Assembly (NCBI GenBank): GCA_947462335.1
Contig: OX381716.1
Location: 8,318,861-8,382,860, forward strand
Direction: 5' to 3'
Source: Harmothoe impar
Lineage: Eukaryota > Annelida > Polychaeta > Phyllodocida > Polynoidae
DNA length: 64,000 nucleotides
This document shows positions 1-11,600 of the stretch, one piece after another; within the stretch, counting starts at the first letter, position 1; the number at the start of each line of letters is the position of its first letter. The notes beneath the pieces were generated by a model. The model did no database searches. It was not told the origin of the DNA and saw only the letters and a program-made list of their open reading frames with translations. Made by a program: the position numbers and the translations under genes.

Positions 1-1236
1 GCTGGGTAGGAACCAAGAGATCGGATGTGTAGAGGAAGGATTTGTCACCATGATGCAGTCATCTAGCCCTAGTGAGTTACTGATGCCAGCTTGTAGAATG
101 GATGTTATAATACTACATACAAATGTTCATTCAACACATTACTGGCTGTTGTCCTCCCTAAAGTAGGGTGGCCGATTTGAGGTAATGGCTGACTTGGGGT
201 GAGCCTACCCTACCCATAATTTTGTATGAAGGGTACCCTTTGACATCACGATGCATGAATGCAAGCCCGGCAATTTAACGCCTAGCAAGTTCCATAGCGA
301 CCACGGTCATAGCAGGTTCATAGCAGTATGTGGCCCTTTAAGAGTCAAGTGTAGATCTGGTAGGAGTGGTAAGATGGCGTCTTATTAGTGGTCTGTAGCT
401 GGGTAATTGGGTCAGCTTCTGCTCATTACGCTCGTTACTGCTCCTAATAGCAACACACTGCTTACTCACACCCTCCTGGCAGCACTAGTGTCATGTCTGG
501 CCACATCGCCTGCTGCTCAATACACCCTCTCTCATCTCAAATCCTATTGCTACCTATGATGCATGGAGTGAATTTTCAGCGACAAGATTAGTATACCCTG
601 TTTACCCTTCGCCCCCAAGATGCATGAATGCAATCCCAACTAATAAACAACTAGCAAGTTCCATTGCGACCAAGGTCATAGCAGGTCCAAGCAGTATGCG
701 GCCCTTTAAGAGTCAAGTGTAGATCTGGTAGGAGGAGGAGAAGGCGGTAGTGATGGCTACCTATTAGTGGTCTGTAGCCGGTTAATTAGCTCAGCTTCTG
801 CTCATTAGCTCTCGTTACCGCTCCTAATATCAACAGATCCCTGTCTCACACCCTCCTGGCATCACCAGTACCCGGCTAACCTTATCCTAGCACCAATGTC
901 TGCCAGGTACAATTGTATGTTCATCTGGTGGAAATGGTACTAGTGGGTCAGTGTATAAGTGTTATAAGCCAATGATAGGGTAGTTGTCTAAGTCGAGGGT
1001 AATTACCCTTGTCCGAGGCTGATGACAATTATCATATCTGACTAACACACACATTATGAGAGGCTGCTCAATATACAGCATTCACATACAGTCATGTCAT
1101 GTAATATACAGCCAGGTGATTTGTTTTGTTTTATCAGTCAACGCCGATGAAATTGAATGAAATAACTGTTTTGGTCGTTCAATAGATTCTCGTCACACCT
1201 TTCTGTCTCTCATCGCCTCCTAGTATTTTGCCTGTC
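1..1236. repeat. Host intergenic DNA with a 370-bp-spaced direct duplication
   Basis: No gene is visible. A block beginning GATGCATGAATGCAA and running through CCCTTTAAGAGTCAAGTGTAGATCTGGTAGGAG occurs at about 248-500 and again, diverged, at about 620-860. Each copy starts with a piece of the GATGCATGAATGCA palindrome family found throughout the host DNA here. The remainder shows no recognisable structure. Confidence 0.55.
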
Positions 1237-1395
1237 ACCACCCATTTGTGGCCTAAGGTCACTGGTGGCCTAAGGTCGTTTGTTGTCTAAGGGTATTTGT
1301 GGCCTAAGGGCATTTGTGGCCTAAGGGCATTTGTGGCCTAAGGGCATTTGTGACCTAAGGGCATATGTGACCTATGGGCATTTGTGCTTTAATGC
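1237..1395. repeat. 17-bp tandem repeat (GTGGCCTAAGGGCATTT)
   Basis: About eight to nine head-to-tail copies of a 17-bp unit, GTGGCCTAAGGGCATTT, with increasing divergence toward both ends. No coding potential. Confidence 0.8.
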
Positions 1396-2270
1396 CATTT
1401 TTGTGGCATAGTGGCCAGTGTTGTGCCTGTATGTCCCGAAAGGTTACCTTTTTGAGGGTTAGCGGCAAATTTGTAGTGTAAGGGCCCAATAACCCTCCCT
1501 CTCAATTGTCACAAAATTCAGTTCAATGTTAAATCAATTTAACCAACATTGAGAACCATTTGTAAATGTTATCTTCGGTGCCACCTATTTGGCTGCACCT
1601 CACAGTATTATTAAATATTAATTGTAAGGTTGGCACCAACAATCAGCTATGCTGAGTGCTATTTCCTAGTCATTATTGACAATTTTCACCAGATTATTTA
1701 TTTTCCATCCATAAACTGCAATAATGGCATGTTTGACTGTGAAATGCGACTCTGTGATATCAACCGACAATGGACGACTAATTACTGTGTACATTAATGT
1801 GGTCAATAAATGATTAAAAACCTTCCAAAAAAAAATAATTATTCTCTCCCCACCTCCCAGCATGTTGTCTGTCACCATACCTCAGGGCTGTGGCCATGTA
1901 TTCAGCAGATCACACAGACCTCCTCATTACAACACTGAGGCCTTCTTGGCACCGCCTGGCGCCTCCTGGCTCCCTGACGTCACCAAGACCCCTCCTGATG
2001 CCAAGACGTCAGAAGCTCAGTCTCATTGAATCAATAAGAGTGAAAGGTCTATGACCTGGTCACATTTTATTCGTCCTTGACAAAATATTGCCTAATAGTT
2101 CTGCATACACTTCGCAACTTCTGGAATCATTAGTAAATGTGTAATATATTTATGAACAAATTTCACATGAAATTTTCTTTTAGAATCCAAGATAGATAGT
2201 GTTTGTATTGTGGATAACTGTTTACTTAATAATCGGGACCTGTCTGATGAATATAAGCCATCTACAGGCC
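1396..2270. other. Host intergenic DNA, nothing recognised
   Basis: AT-rich unique-looking sequence. Short open frames on the minus strand (1666-1878, 2092-2301) have no domain character and no initiation or splicing context that would support them. Confidence 0.5.
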
Positions 2271-2272
2271 TA

Positions 2273-3152
2273 ACCGGCTGACATATATGACCAGCTGACA
2301 TCTATAACTGGCTGACATCTATAACCCGCTGACATCTATGGCCGGATGACATCTATGGCTGGATGACATCTATGACCGGCTGACATCTATGAGTGGCTGA
2401 CATCTATGACCAGCTGACATCTATGACCAGCTGACATTTATGACTGCTGATATCTATAACCGGCTGACATTTATGGCTGGCTGACATCTATGGCTGGCTG
2501 ACATCTATAACTGGCTGACATCTATGACCTGCTTACACCTATGACCGGCTGACATCTATAACTGGCTGACATTTATGACTGCCGATATCTATAACTGGCT
2601 TATGTCTATGACTGGCTTACTGCTCTGGCCAGCTGACATCTATAACTGGCTGACATGTATGATAGCCGATATCTATAACTGGCTAATGTCTATGACTGGC
2701 AGACATCTATGACCGGCTGACATCTATGACTGGCTGACATCTATGACTGGCAGACATCTATGACTGGCTGACATCTTTGACTGGCTGACATTTATGACTG
2801 CCGATATCTATAACTGGCTAATGTCTATGACTGGCAGACATCTATGACTGGCTGAAATCTATGACTGGCAGACATCTATGACCGGCTGAAATCTATGACT
2901 GGCAGACATCTATGACTGGCTGACATCTTTGACTGACTGACATCTATGACCGGCTGACACCTATGACAAGCTGATGTCTATGACCGGCTGACATCTATGA
3001 CCCGCTGATGTATATCACCAGCTAACAAATATGACCAGCTGACATCTTTGAACGACTGTTATCTCTGGTCAGCTGACATCTATGACCAGCTTATATCTAT
3101 GACCGGCTGACGTATATGACCGGCTGATGCATATCACCAGCTAATGTAGCCT
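2273..3152. repeat. Satellite of about 15-17 bp (GGCTGACATCTATGACC)
   Basis: Roughly 55 imperfect head-to-tail copies of a short unit, consensus GGCTGACATCTATGACC. Variants include CAGACATCTATGACTGG and GCCGATATCTATAACT. Some groups of units recur together (around 2570-2700 and 2790-2890), showing higher-order duplication. Confidence 0.85.
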
Positions 3153-3455
3153 ATTTGACCACGGCAGCCGGGATCAGTTTAAATTTCCTTTTACATGCTC
3201 AACAATATGTATGATATAAAACCACGTTTCATAAATACCTTTCCTTTTCTGTAGCATTTTATTCATATATTTAAATATGTATATATATTGTAAATAAGCA
3301 GTGTTCAGTTATCATAGTCATATACATCAGTAGGTCCTGGAAAGCAGTAGGTTATAGATCTCAGCCAGTCATAGACTTTTAAGTTGTATCGATTTGGTGA
3401 GACACAGTGTGCAGGTGGGGATTGATATGGTGAGTATAGGAACCCGGGCGTCAGT
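3153..3455. other. Host intergenic DNA, nothing recognised
   Basis: AT-rich stretch between the satellite and the dispersed repeat that flanks element 1. Nothing recognisable is visible on either strand. Confidence 0.4.
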
Positions 3456-4664
3456 ATATCATTCTACACCACAAAACGGAAGGTGCCAATTTGCTGCCAA
3501 CCTAGACTATTACTCGTCTGGAGTAGCGCCCTATGAGCAGGGTGGAGGCTGAAGTGGCTATTAAGAATGGTCCCTATAGAAAAGGCTGTTGCTCAGTAAT
3601 GCGTGTTTCCTAAGTATAGAATTCCTCTGGCCTTGGGTGCTGATTTCCCTTTTAACGAACCAGCAATCAGGATGTATATATACCCATGGCCGTCACTTGT
3701 TGTTGCTAATCAATCACAGTGAGATACGTCTGCAGTATTCCTCCGATTACCAACCTCTGAAGGATGGAGAGTCAACTCAGGACTAGCCTTAAAACCACAT
3801 CCTTTTGGTCCATGAGCGATTATGCTACATACTGTGCTACTTGGCCCTCTAGTCCATAGGGCAGGGCCTTATCATACAGCACCAAAAGGAAGGTGGCAAT
3901 TTGCAGCTGCAGTGGGCTGTGATTCCTATACAGTATGACCCTATAAGCAGAGTGGATGCTGGATTGGCTGTTAAGAATGGTCCTTTTATAAATGGCTCTG
4001 GTTCAGGAATTCCTGTTTCCTGAGTGCAGAATTCCTACAGCGTTGGGTGCTGATTTCCCTTTTAACCCTTGGTCGTCATGATTGTTGTTGAGGCACTCCT
4101 ATGTTGTTGAGGCACTCCTATGTTGTTGAGGCACTCCTATAGGTTCTGCATGTTGCACCAATGCAACTCTGGCAAGTTTCTCCAGGGCTGCACTGGTGCA
4201 TCATGACGACAAATGTCATCTCTTAGTGACATCCGCAGCTTCAGGAGGTTACTCAGGATACATATGCAGTGGCCTACAGGAGTCACTTGTTACAGCCACA
4301 CTCTAATGGTCTGTCTCTGCCTCCTGCTTACTTTGGCAGAGTCTCCTCAGATTACCAACCTCTGTAGGATGGAGAGCTGAGTCAACTCAGGGCGAGCCTC
4401 AAACACACAACCTTTTGGTCTGTGAGAGTGTATGCTGTGTCACCTAGCCGTCTAGTCTGTAAGCCAAGGTATTGTTATAGAACACTGAACGGAAGGTACC
4501 AATGTTTAGCCTCCTGGGTCTGTGGTTGGTCTTAAGTATGGCCCTTTAAGCAGGGAGGATGCTGAAGGGGCTATTAAGAATGGTTCCTATAGAAACAGCT
4601 CTGGTTCTGGAATTCCTGTTTCAGAGTGCAGAATTCCTCCAAGGTTTACCTTCCAAGGTCAATT
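3456..4664. repeat. Three diverged copies of a roughly 400-bp host repeat (left of element 1)
   Basis: A block containing ACCAAACGGAAGGTGGCAAT, then a Pro/Leu-free region with GCAGGGTGGATGCTG, AAGAATGGTCC and GTGCTGATTTCCCTTTTAAC, occurs at about 3470-3780, 3830-4080 and 4440-4660. Two further copies lie right of element 1 (about 18250-18870). Short triplicate GTTGTTGAGGCACTCCTAT units sit at 4084-4142. Open frames inside are short and not conserved between copies, so this is treated as a repeat and not a gene. Confidence 0.7.
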
Positions 4665-4670
4665 CCCACC
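4665..4670. other. Target-site duplication CCCACC, left of element 1
   Basis: CCCACC directly precedes the AGTAGTATAG terminus and is repeated at 18117-18122 after the opposite terminus. A 6-bp duplication is the size typical of Maverick/Polinton elements. Confidence 0.92.
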
Positions 4671-5309
4671 AGTAGTATAGTATGTATCGGAACGGGACTA
4701 TAGTTAAGTACTGTTTATTACTCAATCGACCTGCAGCCAATCAGAGGCCTCCATTTGGTCACGTGACCAAAAGTGACCTACTTAGGGGATTAGTGGTGAC
4801 GTCACGTGACCTAGTTAGCCAATCAGAGGCCGCCATTGGGTCACGTGACCGGAAGTGAGGTCATATGACCTACTTATGGACCGGAAGTGACGTCATATGA
4901 CCTACTTAGGGGACCGGAAGTGACCTACTTTAGGATCACGTGACCGGAAGTGACCTGATGAGTCACGTGACCGGAAGTGACGTCACATGAGCTAATGGCC
5001 AACCGGAAGTGACCTCATTGAGGATCACGTGACCGGAAGTGACCTGATTGATCACGTGACCGGAAGAAGAAGAAGAAGAAGAAGAAGTGACGTCACGCGA
5101 CTTAATGAAGAGATGAGCGTCTTTAAGGGGTCACGGGCTTTAAAATGTGATATCTTTTTTTTTGGAGGAGGAGGCGAGTCTCTTTTTTTTTTTTCGGTAA
5201 ACTAATAAAAAACACCACGATATAAGTTTTTTTTTTCATTTTTTATTGTTTTACGAGCGACTGGAAGTGACTTATTGAACTAGGTAGAAGCGTTCTTTAG
5301 AGTGTATAA

Positions 5310-5465
5310 GGGGGAAGGAGGGGAAGGAGGGGAGGGGGGGAGGGGGGCCCTTTTAAGATGCATGGGGAGGGGGGCGCTTTTAGGATGCATGGGGCGAGTG
5401 GTGGGGGGGAGGGGGGGAGGGGGGCACTCTAGGGGGGGGGTGGGGTGGGGGGGCACTCTAAGGGG
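5310..5465 (+). repeat. G-rich tract with GGGGCACTCT and GATGCATGGGG units
   Basis: Long runs of G on the plus strand, interspersed with repeated GATGCATGGGG and GGGGCACTCT modules. The same tract is at 58655-58822 in element 3 (as C) and in both TIRs of element 2. Multiple G-runs of four or more are compatible with G-quadruplex formation, which is an inference. Open frames across it are compositional. Confidence 0.75.
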
Positions 5466-5528
5466 CGCGTTTGTCTCTTTTAAGAAAGAAAAAGAAAAGA
5501 AAAGAAAAGAAAAAAAGATTTTCAATCG

Positions 5529-5570
5529 AGAGACACGCTTCTTCCTCTCGAGAGGAAGAAGCGTGTCTCT
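5529..5570. repeat. Perfect 42-bp palindrome
   Basis: An uninterrupted 42-bp perfect inverted repeat centred on CTCGAG, each arm starting AGAGACACGCTTCTTCC. The identical 42 bp is at 58569-58610 in element 3. It lies downstream of the death-domain gene and next to the G-rich tract. As RNA it would form a 20-bp hairpin; as DNA it could extrude a cruciform. Function is unknown. Confidence 0.93.
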
Positions 5571-5727
5571 TCGTGTTTTTTTTTTGTTTATCACGTGCTG
5601 CGATGAGGCGATCAGCTGCGACTGGAGGAAGAAGTGACACTTTAAGAGATCGCGCGTCTTAATTGTTATGATATTTTTTTTTTTTACTTACTAATAAAGA
5701 AGACGTATGAAAATAAAACACAACAAT

Positions 5728-6477
5728 TCACATGTCCGTCGTTCTCGTTGTTTCTTGCTTGATAAAGTCAAGTAATATCGCGATGCCGAGGCCAAACTTT
5801 CCCATGTCCTCAGTCAACACTCGAAGGAGTTCAAAAGGCGTACCGCCGGCGCCGTCAGCTTCATCTTGCCACATTTTCAACACTCGGAAGGCCCACTCAG
5901 CGGGACTTCCTCCGTATTCGCATTCTTCAGCGATCTTATCTAACCTCTCAGGCGACAATTTTAAATGGTCCCCCACCTCTTTCCACCTGCTACCCAGACG
6001 TCTGCCGAGGGTGCCCAAGTGCTTATGCATCGCGCGCGAGTCGGGGTTTTCGAAATCCAACCCCTGTCTGTGGAGAAGGGCCATCCACTGAGCCAACAGT
6101 TCCATGCGTCTAATGCGGGTGAAGACGCGACCGAGCTCGCCCCATCTATGACGATGCGGGGTTTCACCCCACCACACTCGGAACATCGCCGTACACAGCT
6201 CCTCCGGTTTCTTGACACTGCGCTCTACTAGAGCATCCATACGGGCGGCGCTGACTTTTAAGCTACTGCCCAACTCTCTCCAACAGCCGCTCAACTCTTT
6301 ACCTAGTTGACGAAGCAAGGCGTCGCTATAGGCTAACCGCCGCTGTCCTACCTGTCGGGTCTCCCCATCATCGGTCTGCTGCCTCGCGCCGCGTCTCACG
6401 TCGTCAAGCCGCATTAACTTTTTTTCAGGCGCACCGGGCGGTGAAGGCGAGCTTGAAAGTGGAATAGCTTGAGCCAT
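5728..6477 (-). CDS. Tandem death-domain-like protein (element 1 copy)
   Basis: A 249-residue soluble protein with no signal peptide or membrane segment. After a Ser/Pro-rich head and a charged linker come two helical repeats of about 90 residues (about 51-138 and 149-240). Each has the death-domain pattern: a Trp ahead of a KEVGDHLKLSPERLD-like stretch (W66, W165), a central W (W102-W103, W203) and a Leu-rich last helix. Death domains (as in FADD, MyD88 and TNF-receptor adaptors) mediate homotypic binding in apoptosis and NF-kB signalling. A decoy or adaptor role acting on host signalling is inferred, not shown. The start is the first in-frame ATG, 136 bp downstream of a TATA box and just after a GCC/CCACC-repeat leader. 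The gene is intact and diverges from the PC4-like gene. The element 3 copy (246 residues) differs mainly by small indels in the linker. Family assignment is by pattern, not search. Confidence 0.8.
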   Translation of the reverse strand: MAQAIPLSSSPSPPGAPEKKLMRLDDVRRGARQQTDDGETRQVGQRRLAYSDALLRQLGKELSGCWRELGSSLKVSAARMDALVERSVKKPEELCTAMFRVWWGETPHRHRWGELGRVFTRIRRMELLAQWMALLHRQGLDFENPDSRAMHKHLGTLGRRLGSRWKEVGDHLKLSPERLDKIAEECEYGGSPAEWAFRVLKMWQDEADGAGGTPFELLRVLTEDMGKFGLGIAILLDFIKQETTRTTDM

Positions 6478-6488
6478 CTCGTCTCGTC

Positions 6489-6560
6489 TTGGCGGCGGCG
6501 GCGGCGGTGGCGGCGGCGGCGGCGGCGGCGGTGGTGGTGGTGGCGGTGGTGGTGGTAGTA
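6489..6560. repeat. GCC/GGC trinucleotide repeat in the leader of the death-domain gene
   Basis: An almost pure (GGC)n/(GGT)n array immediately upstream of the start codon at 6477. The corresponding array in element 3 is at 57590-57663. The two arrays differ in length and interruptions, as expected for an unstable microsatellite in a 5' untranslated leader. Confidence 0.8.
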
Positions 6561-6612
6561 GCCGTTACTTGGGTCAGAGGCGATATGTTTTTTTTCCAAC
6601 AGAAATCAGAGC

Positions 6613-6620
6613 TTTTTATA
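6613..6620 (-). promoter_or_regulatory. TATA box of the death-domain gene
   Basis: Minus-strand TATAAAAA preceded by a conserved CTCCCTCTG; identical in element 3 (57523-57530). It is about 136 bp upstream of the ATG, predicting a leader of roughly 105 nt. Confidence 0.65.
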
Positions 6621-7500
6621 CAGAGGGAGTTTAATCCCATTTCCAACAGCGCTCCAGCTGTCTAGCGCCCTGTCCGCATGACGCTTTTTCAGCCGCTCCG
6701 CTCCTTAAGAGCTTAGATGACGAGGGGGTGTGGCATCGCTATCCGTGGAGACCAGCTGAAAACGGTGTTTTTTCCTCACTCATAGCCTTAATACCTCCTA
6801 CCCCCTACCCGAGGACGTCTCCCTCCCTCTGACATTCATTGTAACAAACGTCAGAGGTCAGGTGAAAATCGGATTTTTTTCATGCACAGCCTTAGTCAGC
6901 TGTCGCCCCTCCCTATTGAACTAGCCGGCCGCCCGCCCGCCTGGCCGGCCCGGTCTACTCGCCACGGCAGGAGGTGGTGATTTTTGTCTTACACTTAAGT
7001 CGCTCACCACATGCACACGCCTCTACTCACAGACAGACACGTTCGTCTTAGGGGGGTCCTGCTTCACGCCACACGCCTCCTGTAGTTTTTTTTTTGTATA
7101 CACACTGTAAGCTCATCACCGTTACCGTTAATCCTTTATACAGCTAAACTGCGCGCTGAATGGCTGAACAGGGTGGTAAGCGGCTTAGCTCACGACAGTG
7201 GATCCCTCAAAAAGGGATCCAGCTGAAAACGTCATACCTTATGTCTTTGTGAATGGCCGCCGCCGGTCAGTCGACGGGCAGCAACCGCTTAACCCTTTAT
7301 ACAGCTAATGCGCGTTGAATTGCTGAACAGGGTGGTAAGCGGCTTAGCTCATGACAGTCGATCTCTCAAAAGGGGGGGAAAGGGATCCAGCTGAAAACGT
7401 CATGCCTTATGTCTTTTTGTTTCTCTTTGTGAATGGCCGCCGGCCAGCCGGCGGCAGCTGAACAGGGTCGGTAAGTAGCTTAGCTCTAGAAGCGAGAAGG
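6621..7500. promoter_or_regulatory. Divergent promoter region with a 161-bp tandem repeat
   Basis: Non-coding region between the two divergent genes, conserved in element 3 (56660-57520). From about 7130 to 7480 a unit of about 161 bp is repeated about twice, plus a partial third copy. Landmarks are CCTTTATACAGCTAA, GAACAGGGTGGTAAGCGGCTTAGCTC, GGGATCCAGCTGAAAACGTCAT and GAATGGCCGCCG. CCAGCTGAAAACG also occurs alone near 6752. Poly-T tracts lie at 6768, 6876 and 7086. The repeats end shortly before the TATA box at 7503, so they probably act as upstream elements of the plus-strand gene. Confidence 0.65.
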
Positions 7501-7502
7501 CG

Positions 7503-7510
7503 TATATAAG
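7503..7510 (+). promoter_or_regulatory. TATA box of the Ser/Ala-rich PC4-like gene
   Basis: TATATAAG within GGCGTATATAAGGGGC, about 60 bp upstream of the ATG at 7569. Conserved at 56646-56653 on the minus strand of element 3, and as a degraded form (GGCGTGTATAGGTGCC) near 44356 in element 2. Confidence 0.7.
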
Positions 7511-7568
7511 GGGCTTGGAAACCTCCATTCACTCACTCATTCTTTTGCTGCTCTCTACAGTCACCACC

Positions 7569-7724
7569 ATGAGCAAAAGACAACATCTAGCGGCGTTCAA
7601 GAACAAGAAGACTACGCGGAACAGCGTTCGTTTAGCGTCAGTGGCTGCTCTTGCTACTGAACATGAGACTACCGCCGCAGCCGGTTGGTCTTATCACCCT
7701 CCTGCTGTAGCGAGCGCTCGCGGC

Positions 7725-7761
<37 letters not shown>

Positions 7762-8669
7762 CTAGTAGTAGCAGTAGTAGTAGTAGTGGTAGTAGTACTA
7801 GTAGTACTACTGGTAGCAGTCGTCGTGCTAGCGACGTTGTTACACTCGCGACGGTACACGTTGCTGCTAAGCGCGCTGCCGCTGCTACCGCCGTCCCGCC
7901 TGCCGCTGCTGCTGCTGCTGCTGCTGCTGCTGCGCCTGCTACTGCTGCGCCTGCTACGGCTGCGCCTGCTGAGGCTGCTGCTGCGCCTGCTACTGTTGCG
8001 TCTGCTGCGGCTGCTGCTGCGGCTGCTTCTGCTGCACCTGCTGCTACTGCTACTACTACTGACGACAACGCTCCTGGCACAGCGCAGTACTGGCAACCGG
8101 GTTTTTACCTCCCCACTACTGTTGATGACTTTGATGACCTGCCGCACGTTGCACAGCCCCTCTCCTCCACCACTACATCGACGGACGCCCTCGACGCCGC
8201 TCGCGCTGAGAGTTACAGCTATTCGGACACTCAGCCCCTGAACCGAGAAGAAGAGGAGGAGGAGGAGCAGCAGCAGCAGCAGCAGCAACAGGGTGAGACA
8301 GAGAACGACGCTGACGACGAGGCGTACGAAGAACCCGAAGGGCAAGGGGTGAGCGGTACGTTTTTCGGCTTCCCTCTTCGACCTTTCGACCTCACTTCCT
8401 CCACTGCTAGCGCCCCCCCGTCCGGTCCGTGGCGACTGCCCTCACCGCCACCTTACGAGGGCGGCGGCGGCGCTTCATCTTCTACCGCTACACTCAGCAC
8501 GGACGGCGTGTGGCTGCGCTGTTCCAACAACGAGACCTCCGATACCACCAGCGCTGACGCTGCTCCTGCTATCGGTTCTGCTGCTGATTCAGCTCACGCT
8601 GATGGTGTTACTCATCCTGCGGGTGTGAAACGTTCTAAGGTGAGTTCCAGAACAACAAGTAATAAGTAA
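7569..8669 (+). pseudogene. Ser/Ala-rich PC4-like gene, 5' part, truncated by a LINE (element 1)
   Basis: The frame starts at an ATG in good Kozak context (CACCACCATGAG). It encodes a basic head (MSKRQ...), a poly-Ser tract, a long Ala/Pro/Thr tract, an acidic and Gln stretch (EEEEEEE then QQQQQQQ), and a Pro/Gly/Ser-rich segment containing FFGFPLRPFDLTS. The element-derived frame ends at about 8659, where the LINE begins; the stop codon at 8667 belongs to the LINE. A remnant of the 3' part resumes at 13044 with a basic, nuclear-localisation-like KKRKIQEK segment but loses the conserved C-terminal domain to a deletion near 13132. The longer open frame back to 7515 uses a TTG and overlaps the TATA region, so it was not chosen. 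The element 3 copy keeps the full C-terminal domain. The region upstream of the break is low-complexity and says little about function. Confidence 0.75.
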
Positions 8670-11600
8670 TAAGGGAAAGTATACACACAAGTACAAGAAA
8701 CTGTCACCTGATGGATTACACCCTACAGACGATACGGTATTGGAATGGGCAGCACTCTTTGTGAAGTGTTTAAAGAAGAACTTTACTATTCTCCATCAAG
8801 CTGGTATCGTCTAAGTGAAGCACAAGGACAGGTAGTATGCACTTAACCCACCACATTAAACATGTCATAATTTCTTTTCAAAATTACTATGGTGATTATT
8901 TGTCTTCTTGCTATAAGGCTCTATTTCATGAACATGATTTACTATATAATCTCCGTATGGTTTTAAGCCTCGTACCAACCAACAGCCTACTCCAATCCCC
9001 CCCCCCCCCCCCCCCCCCCCCACCCTCTTGATTGACCCACTGGCAGTGCACGGGCGCGCCTAATATGGTTGACTGGAGTCCTCTTGTTATTACACAACCT
9101 GAAACCAAATTGAAACACACCCGACCTACTCCCACCAGAGTATACGTAAGGCAGTGCAGGGCGCGCCGAACTGAACTCTAAAATAGCCCAATACTAACAT
9201 TATACTATATATAATAATAATACCATGAGCCTTATAGAGAGTACTTGCATATACCTCGTTATTTAAAATATATGTTATTCTCCAGTAATAGTGTCAGTTA
9301 AGATATACTTGTGTATTCGTTAGTTAGGAACTAAAACCAACATCAATAGACCCCTGCACTTAGCCTGTACATGCTTAATTGAGCAGTAGTATTCCAGTAT
9401 GATAATTGAAAATGGACTCTCTATTAAAATACTGAATGTAAAGTGACTACATCCTTAATGCTCCTACAAAGCAATAGAATACATTTATTGATAACTTCAG
9501 TGACTCTTGCTTATTACATTTTGGACACTGGAAGATATCCAATAAGGCTTACACGAACACTCGGTATAATCCGTGCTCTGCGCTCTATACATATGTAAAA
9601 TTTACTAATACACTAACTAGACCAAATTGAATGAGGTACTGCCCCATATGAACTCTCCAGCAATGGTCATACATGTTGAGTGCAATCCTGATTGACATAA
9701 CGTCATAATGGTGACACACATACTAACATTTCTTCTTCTAATTTAACATGCCGCTATATATATATTACTTTACAATTTTTTCATAATTACATTACACGGA
9801 GCCTACAGGCTCAAACTACACATGATACTAGGATTACATTGTAAACACGCCTGGGTAGCATTTTATTGCACATGCCCTCGCACATACGAAAATGTGCATA
9901 TTTCTAATATAAATATTTTCCTAATACAGGTTTTCTGGTCTATTTGTGATGCTGTTCCAGGGGGGGTGCTCTCACTTAGGGCTTCTAAATCCACATTTAA
10001 TGTCCCATGATCTTAATTTTGATAGGCTTAGAGGTATTCATATGATTAACTACAATATACGCACATTACCAGGTAAAATTGATGATGCTAGACTTATGTT
10101 TGAAAGCTCACATGCCGATTGCATTGGTCTTACGGAAAGCTGGCTCACAGATATGCATAAGAATGACACCTTCGTAATAGAGGGGTACAATTACTGCAGG
10201 CTGGACAGAGATCTAACCCTACCAGGGGCCAAAACAAGCGGGGGTGGGGTGGTGACATACATAGCTAACGACGTATCATATGTTGAGCAGAAGGGCAAGA
10301 ATATATGTAATGTTCACATGGAAGTCCAATATATTGTCTTGAATAAGGATAATAATAAGACAATTCATTTGTTTAATGTATATAGACCACCTGATGGCAA
10401 CATTAACATTTTCTTTAAGGAACTAACTACCCTACTAACACATCTTAATAACGAGCCAGGAAAGGAATATTTCTTATTAGGTGACTTTAATATAAATGTT
10501 AAAAGGAAATATGGTGACCATGAGAAATTAAAAAATTTCATGGCGACTTTTGGTTTAAAGCAACTAATTACTGTCTTCACACATAAAAATCCCCAAGGAG
10601 AGAATACTATAATTGATTTAATACTAACTAACTCCTCTCAAATTAAATCCTCCGGTGTATCACATGTAACTGTAACAGACCATTACCCTATATACGTAAC
10701 AAGGAAATTCACCCCTACTGCAAAGGTTCCAATTGTATTTACAGGCCGCACTTATAAAAACTATATTGCTGATAATTATACGACAGGTCTTAAGAATATC
10801 AATTGGAATACTTTTTGGGATGCTGCAGACCCCAATATTGCTTGGAATATCTTATTAGACAAGATTCATTTTTTACTTGACTTCACATGTCCTATTAAGA
10901 CTTTTAAATGCACACAGAAAAAGAAGGAATGGGTTACTAATGATTTACTAACACTTTTTAAAGACAGAGATGATGCTATGAGGAAATATAGGCGCACTCT
11001 GGATGATGATGATCACAATATTGCTATCTTTCTCAGAAACCTGGCTAATAATGAAAAACACTTAACCCGTAATAGATTCAATAAGCAACAATTTGTAAAA
11101 AATCACAATAAACCAAAAGAATACTGGAAAAGTGTAAATAACTTAATGAACCCTAAAAACAAATCACCCGTTTACAGTCTATACGATAAAACAAACAATA
11201 TACAAATCCAATCGGAACAAACAGCCAATTTTATAAACACCTACTTTGCTACGATTGGTGATAATCTTGCACGCAATTTGAACCTACCATTCCAAAGCAA
11301 CATTCCACCCCTGCCCCAGGTATTTGTCTTTAGAGAATGTGATATTAACCCTGTTAAAAAACTAATTAAAAAAATTAATCTCAACAAATCATCTGGGATA
11401 CTTAATATCTCTACACAAGTATTTAAGGATACTTTCACAACTCTACCCTACCACTTACTGCACCTAATTAACCTAGTTTTAAGAACATCCATCTTCCCTC
11501 ATGCTTGGAAAGAAGCCATTGTTACACCACTGCCTAAAGGCGGGGACAGATCAGATGTGAATAACCTAAGACCAATTTCAATCCTACCCCTCCCTGCTAA

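Larger units (their letters stand above)
4671..5727. repeat. Element 1 left TIR (death-domain side)
   Basis: The outer part (4671 to about 5100) matches the reverse complement of the right end. It is built from repeated modules: CCAATCAG, GTCACGTGACC, CCGGAAGTGACC and TGACGTCA. Similarity resumes at about 5640-5727, ending with AAGAAGACGTATGAAAATAAAA next to the stop codon of the death-domain gene. The 540 bp between (about 5100-5640) is missing from the right TIR. It holds GAA and T tracts, a G-rich tract (about 5310-5465) and a perfect palindrome (5529-5570). Confidence 0.85.

Noticed and set aside
5280..5662. Gly/Arg-rich and Lys/Phe-rich frames on both strands
   Set aside because: Compositional frames across the G-tract and palindrome of the TIR.
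7638..8345. Leu- and Ser-rich frames antisense to or out of frame with the PC4-like gene
   Set aside because: Shadows of the trinucleotide-repeat coding sequence; also seen at 55950-56518 in element 3.
8640..8655. Splice donor GTGAGT in the PC4-like gene
   Set aside because: The element 3 frame reads straight through this point into the conserved C-terminal domain, so no intron is needed.
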